Shown: positions 62,382-64,000 of the stretch, one piece after another
Position numbering within the stretch: the first letter of the stretch is position 1
Layout of the letters: the number at the start of each line of letters is the position of its first letter
Source: Stappia sediminis
GTDB taxonomy: Bacteria; Pseudomonadota; Alphaproteobacteria; Rhizobiales; Stappiaceae
Assembly (NCBI RefSeq): GCF_009826895.1
Contig: NZ_WUMV01000002.1
Coordinates: 372,001-436,000, forward strand
Length of the DNA: 64,000 nucleotides
Direction of reading: 5' to 3'
Made by a program: the position numbers and the translations under genes
The notes under the pieces: model-generated
Told to the model about the DNA's origin: nothing
Databases searched by the model: none
What the model saw: the letters and a program-made list of their open reading frames with translations, nothing else

Positions 62382-63736
62382 AGAGCATGTCCACGAAGCC
62401 ATCCGACGTCAGCCGTTCAAAGCCTGAGGACATGAGGGTTCTCGTAATCTCTCACGGTCATCCGGACCTTTCCCTGGGAGGGGCCGAAGTCGCTTCCTAC
62501 AATCTCCACAAGGGATTGAACGAACTGGAGGGCGTCCGCTCCTTTTTCATGGCGCGCGTGGGGAGCCCGTATCCGCGCCACAGCGCATCGGCGCTGATGG
62601 GGCACCAAGGCGCCGACGACGAGATCCTTTACTTCGCGGACGACTACGATCACTTTCTCCTTTCGAACCGGAACACCGACGATATCCGCAGGGATCTGCA
62701 AAGGTTCCTGCGCACGCTGCGCCCGGATGTCGTCCACTTTCATCATTTCATCGGCTTGGGGCTCGAAACGCTCTTTGCGGTTCGCGAAACCCTTCCCGAA
62801 GCCGCGATCATCGTGACGTTTCACGAATTCCTTTCCTTGTGCCACCACCACGGACAAATGGTGAAGACGGGCGGCACGAAGCTTTGCAATGCTGCATCGC
62901 CGATCGCCTGCCATGGCTGCTTCCCGGATATTTCGCCGGGCGATTTCCTGCGCCGGGAGCGCTTCGTGCAGTCGATGCTCCAGATTGCCGACCACTATAT
63001 CTCGCCAAGCCGGTTTCTTGCGGAGCGCTATATCCGCTGGGGCCTGCCCGGCAATCGCATGAAAGTCATAGAAAACGGCTTGAACATCTCCAGCGAGGCT
63101 GAACCGCGCAGGCTCAGCAGCGAAGAGGACCGGCGTGGACGCTTCGCCTTTTTCGGTCAGCTCACTCCCTACAAAGGGGCCGACGTGCTTCTGGATGCCA
63201 TTGGCCGCGTGCCGGAAACGGCTTGGGGAGACGATGCGAGACTGATGATCTTCGGCGGCAATCTCGAACGCCAGCCGGAATGGTTTCAAAAAAAGATCGG
63301 CGAAAGCATCGAAAAGGCAGGCGACAGGGTCCGCTTTTACGGATCCTACCAGAACTCGGAAATGCCGCGGCTGATGCGCTCGGCGGATTGGGTCGTCATA
63401 CCTTCCGTGTGGTGGGAAAACTCACCGATCGTCATTCAGGAAGCGTTCTTCCATCGCAGGCCGCTCATCTCCAGCAACATCGGGGGAATGGCGGAGAAGA
63501 TACGCGATGGCGTCGATGGCATGCACTTCAGGGTCGGCAGCGCGGAAGACCTCGCGGACAGGATGACCGAGGCACTCACGGAGCCTGACCTTTGGGAAAG
63601 GTTGCGGGCCGGCATCAGGCGCCCGTCCACGCATGTCGAATGCGCCGAGGCGCATTTGGAGCTCTATCGCGGTCTCGTCGAAGGAACATCGGCACTCGAT
63701 GACGACGGAACGCAAGCCATGAAGCAGACAGCCTGA
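62378..63736 (+). CDS. GT4-family glycosyltransferase (wgeG/expE7 position)
   Basis: A 452-residue GT-B enzyme. It opens with VLVISHGHPDLSLGGAEVAS, shares a CHGCF/CN cysteine insert around residues 168-190 with its paralogue at 58072, and has the donor-domain run FAFFGQLTPYKGADVLLDAI and VVIPSVWWENSPIVIQEAFF, HRRPLISSNIGGMAEKI. I set the start at the ATGA overlap with the preceding gene; the ATG at 62387 is also possible. It ends 41 bases before the next gene. Confidence 0.88.
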   Translation: MKSMSTKPSDVSRSKPEDMRVLVISHGHPDLSLGGAEVASYNLHKGLNELEGVRSFFMARVGSPYPRHSASALMGHQGADDEILYFADDYDHFLLSNRNTDDIRRDLQRFLRTLRPDVVHFHHFIGLGLETLFAVRETLPEAAIIVTFHEFLSLCHHHGQMVKTGGTKLCNAASPIACHGCFPDISPGDFLRRERFVQSMLQIADHYISPSRFLAERYIRWGLPGNRMKVIENGLNISSEAEPRRLSSEEDRRGRFAFFGQLTPYKGADVLLDAIGRVPETAWGDDARLMIFGGNLERQPEWFQKKIGESIEKAGDRVRFYGSYQNSEMPRLMRSADWVVIPSVWWENSPIVIQEAFFHRRPLISSNIGGMAEKIRDGVDGMHFRVGSAEDLADRMTEALTEPDLWERLRAGIRRPSTHVECAEAHLELYRGLVEGTSALDDDGTQAMKQTA

Positions 63737-63777
63737 CGTTGCTCGTCTTTCCTTCCGGAAATAGGGAGAAGCAAAAA

Positions 63778-64000
63778 ATGACACGAATTTTGGTTATGAT
63801 CCCGTCTGGTGAAGTATATGACCATAATAATGTGCGTTGGTATAAGTATGCGGATGTGCAGAGAAGTATAAATCACTACCATAATATTGGGGATGCGTTC
63901 GTATATGACTCTTCGCTGAAACTGTTGAATTTCGAGAAATTGAGCGTTCTGGAGATCGCCAATCCCGCCATGGAGAACATCGACCGGCTGAGGGAAGAAT
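63778..64000 (+). CDS. N-terminal part of a further cluster gene, cut by the window end
   Basis: An open frame begins at an ATG with GGGAGAAGC upstream and runs off the window after 74 codons. It starts MTRILVMIPSGEVYDHNNVR, with no signal peptide. The first 45 codons are markedly AT-rich (ATA, AAT, TAT, AGA codons) compared with the preceding genes. I cannot name the family; by order it would be the wgeH/expE8 position. Confidence 0.75.
   Translation, partial: MTRILVMIPSGEVYDHNNVRWYKYADVQRSINHYHNIGDAFVYDSSLKLLNFEKLSVLEIANPAMENIDRLREE

Noticed and set aside
1-64000. CRISPR array, insertion sequence or prophage
   Set aside because: No regularly spaced repeats, transposase, integrase or phage structural genes could be recognised anywhere in the window.

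Overview
The window is a high-GC chromosomal segment of an alphaproteobacterium. It is most likely from Hyphomicrobiales (Rhizobiales), judged from the aerobic cobalamin genes (cobW, cobN, cobO, cobQ), the psd-pssA pair, an Atm1-type exporter, the paa gene set, and an exopolysaccharide locus laid out like the Sinorhizobium galactoglucan (EPS II) locus. I do not assign a genus. No phage, insertion sequence or CRISPR array is visible.

Positions 1-1205 hold a ferredoxin, a CoA-binding protein and tRNA-Asn(GTT). Positions 1430-10740 are a cobalt/cobalamin region: an AdoCbl riboswitch, then cbtB, cbtA, cobP/cobU, cobW, cobN and cobO tightly coupled; a two-hairpin REP-like repeat; then a YrhK-like gene and cobQ. 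Positions 10824-18878 carry small hypotheticals, a LOG-type phosphoribohydrolase, a LysM protein, an ArsR regulator coupled to an Atm1-like exporter, a 42-residue gene, a LysR regulator, and psd-pssA for phosphatidylethanolamine synthesis. A PadR-regulated RND efflux operon follows on the minus strand (18957-24198).

Positions 25062-45895 are dominated by phenylacetate catabolism: paaX and paaABCDE on the plus strand; paaG, paaI, paaK and a TetR (PaaR-like) regulator on the minus strand; and, divergent from these, paaN followed by a five-gene branched-chain-amino-acid-type ABC transporter that may import aromatic acids. paaF, paaH, paaJ and paaZ are not here. Between the two paa blocks lie a DUF2652 protein, an EamA transporter, RidA, a class III cyclase with a TPR tail and a YHS-domain protein.

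After an ornithine-cyclodeaminase-like gene, an SPW protein and an HPF/cold-shock fusion, positions 48205-64000 form an exopolysaccharide and type I secretion locus. A MarR regulator and a glycosyltransferase run leftward. Running rightward are a PrtD-type ABC exporter, an HlyD-type adaptor, a small RTX calcium-binding protein, then a coupled series of glycosyltransferases, a methyltransferase, a membrane-anchored protein and a degenerate glycosyltransferase-like protein, continuing past the window end. The order matches wggR-wgdA-wgdB-wgeA to wgeH (expG-expD1-expD2-expE1 to expE8) as I recall it. The two transcription units share an upstream motif and have AT-rich leaders. This locus is the most interesting part of the window.
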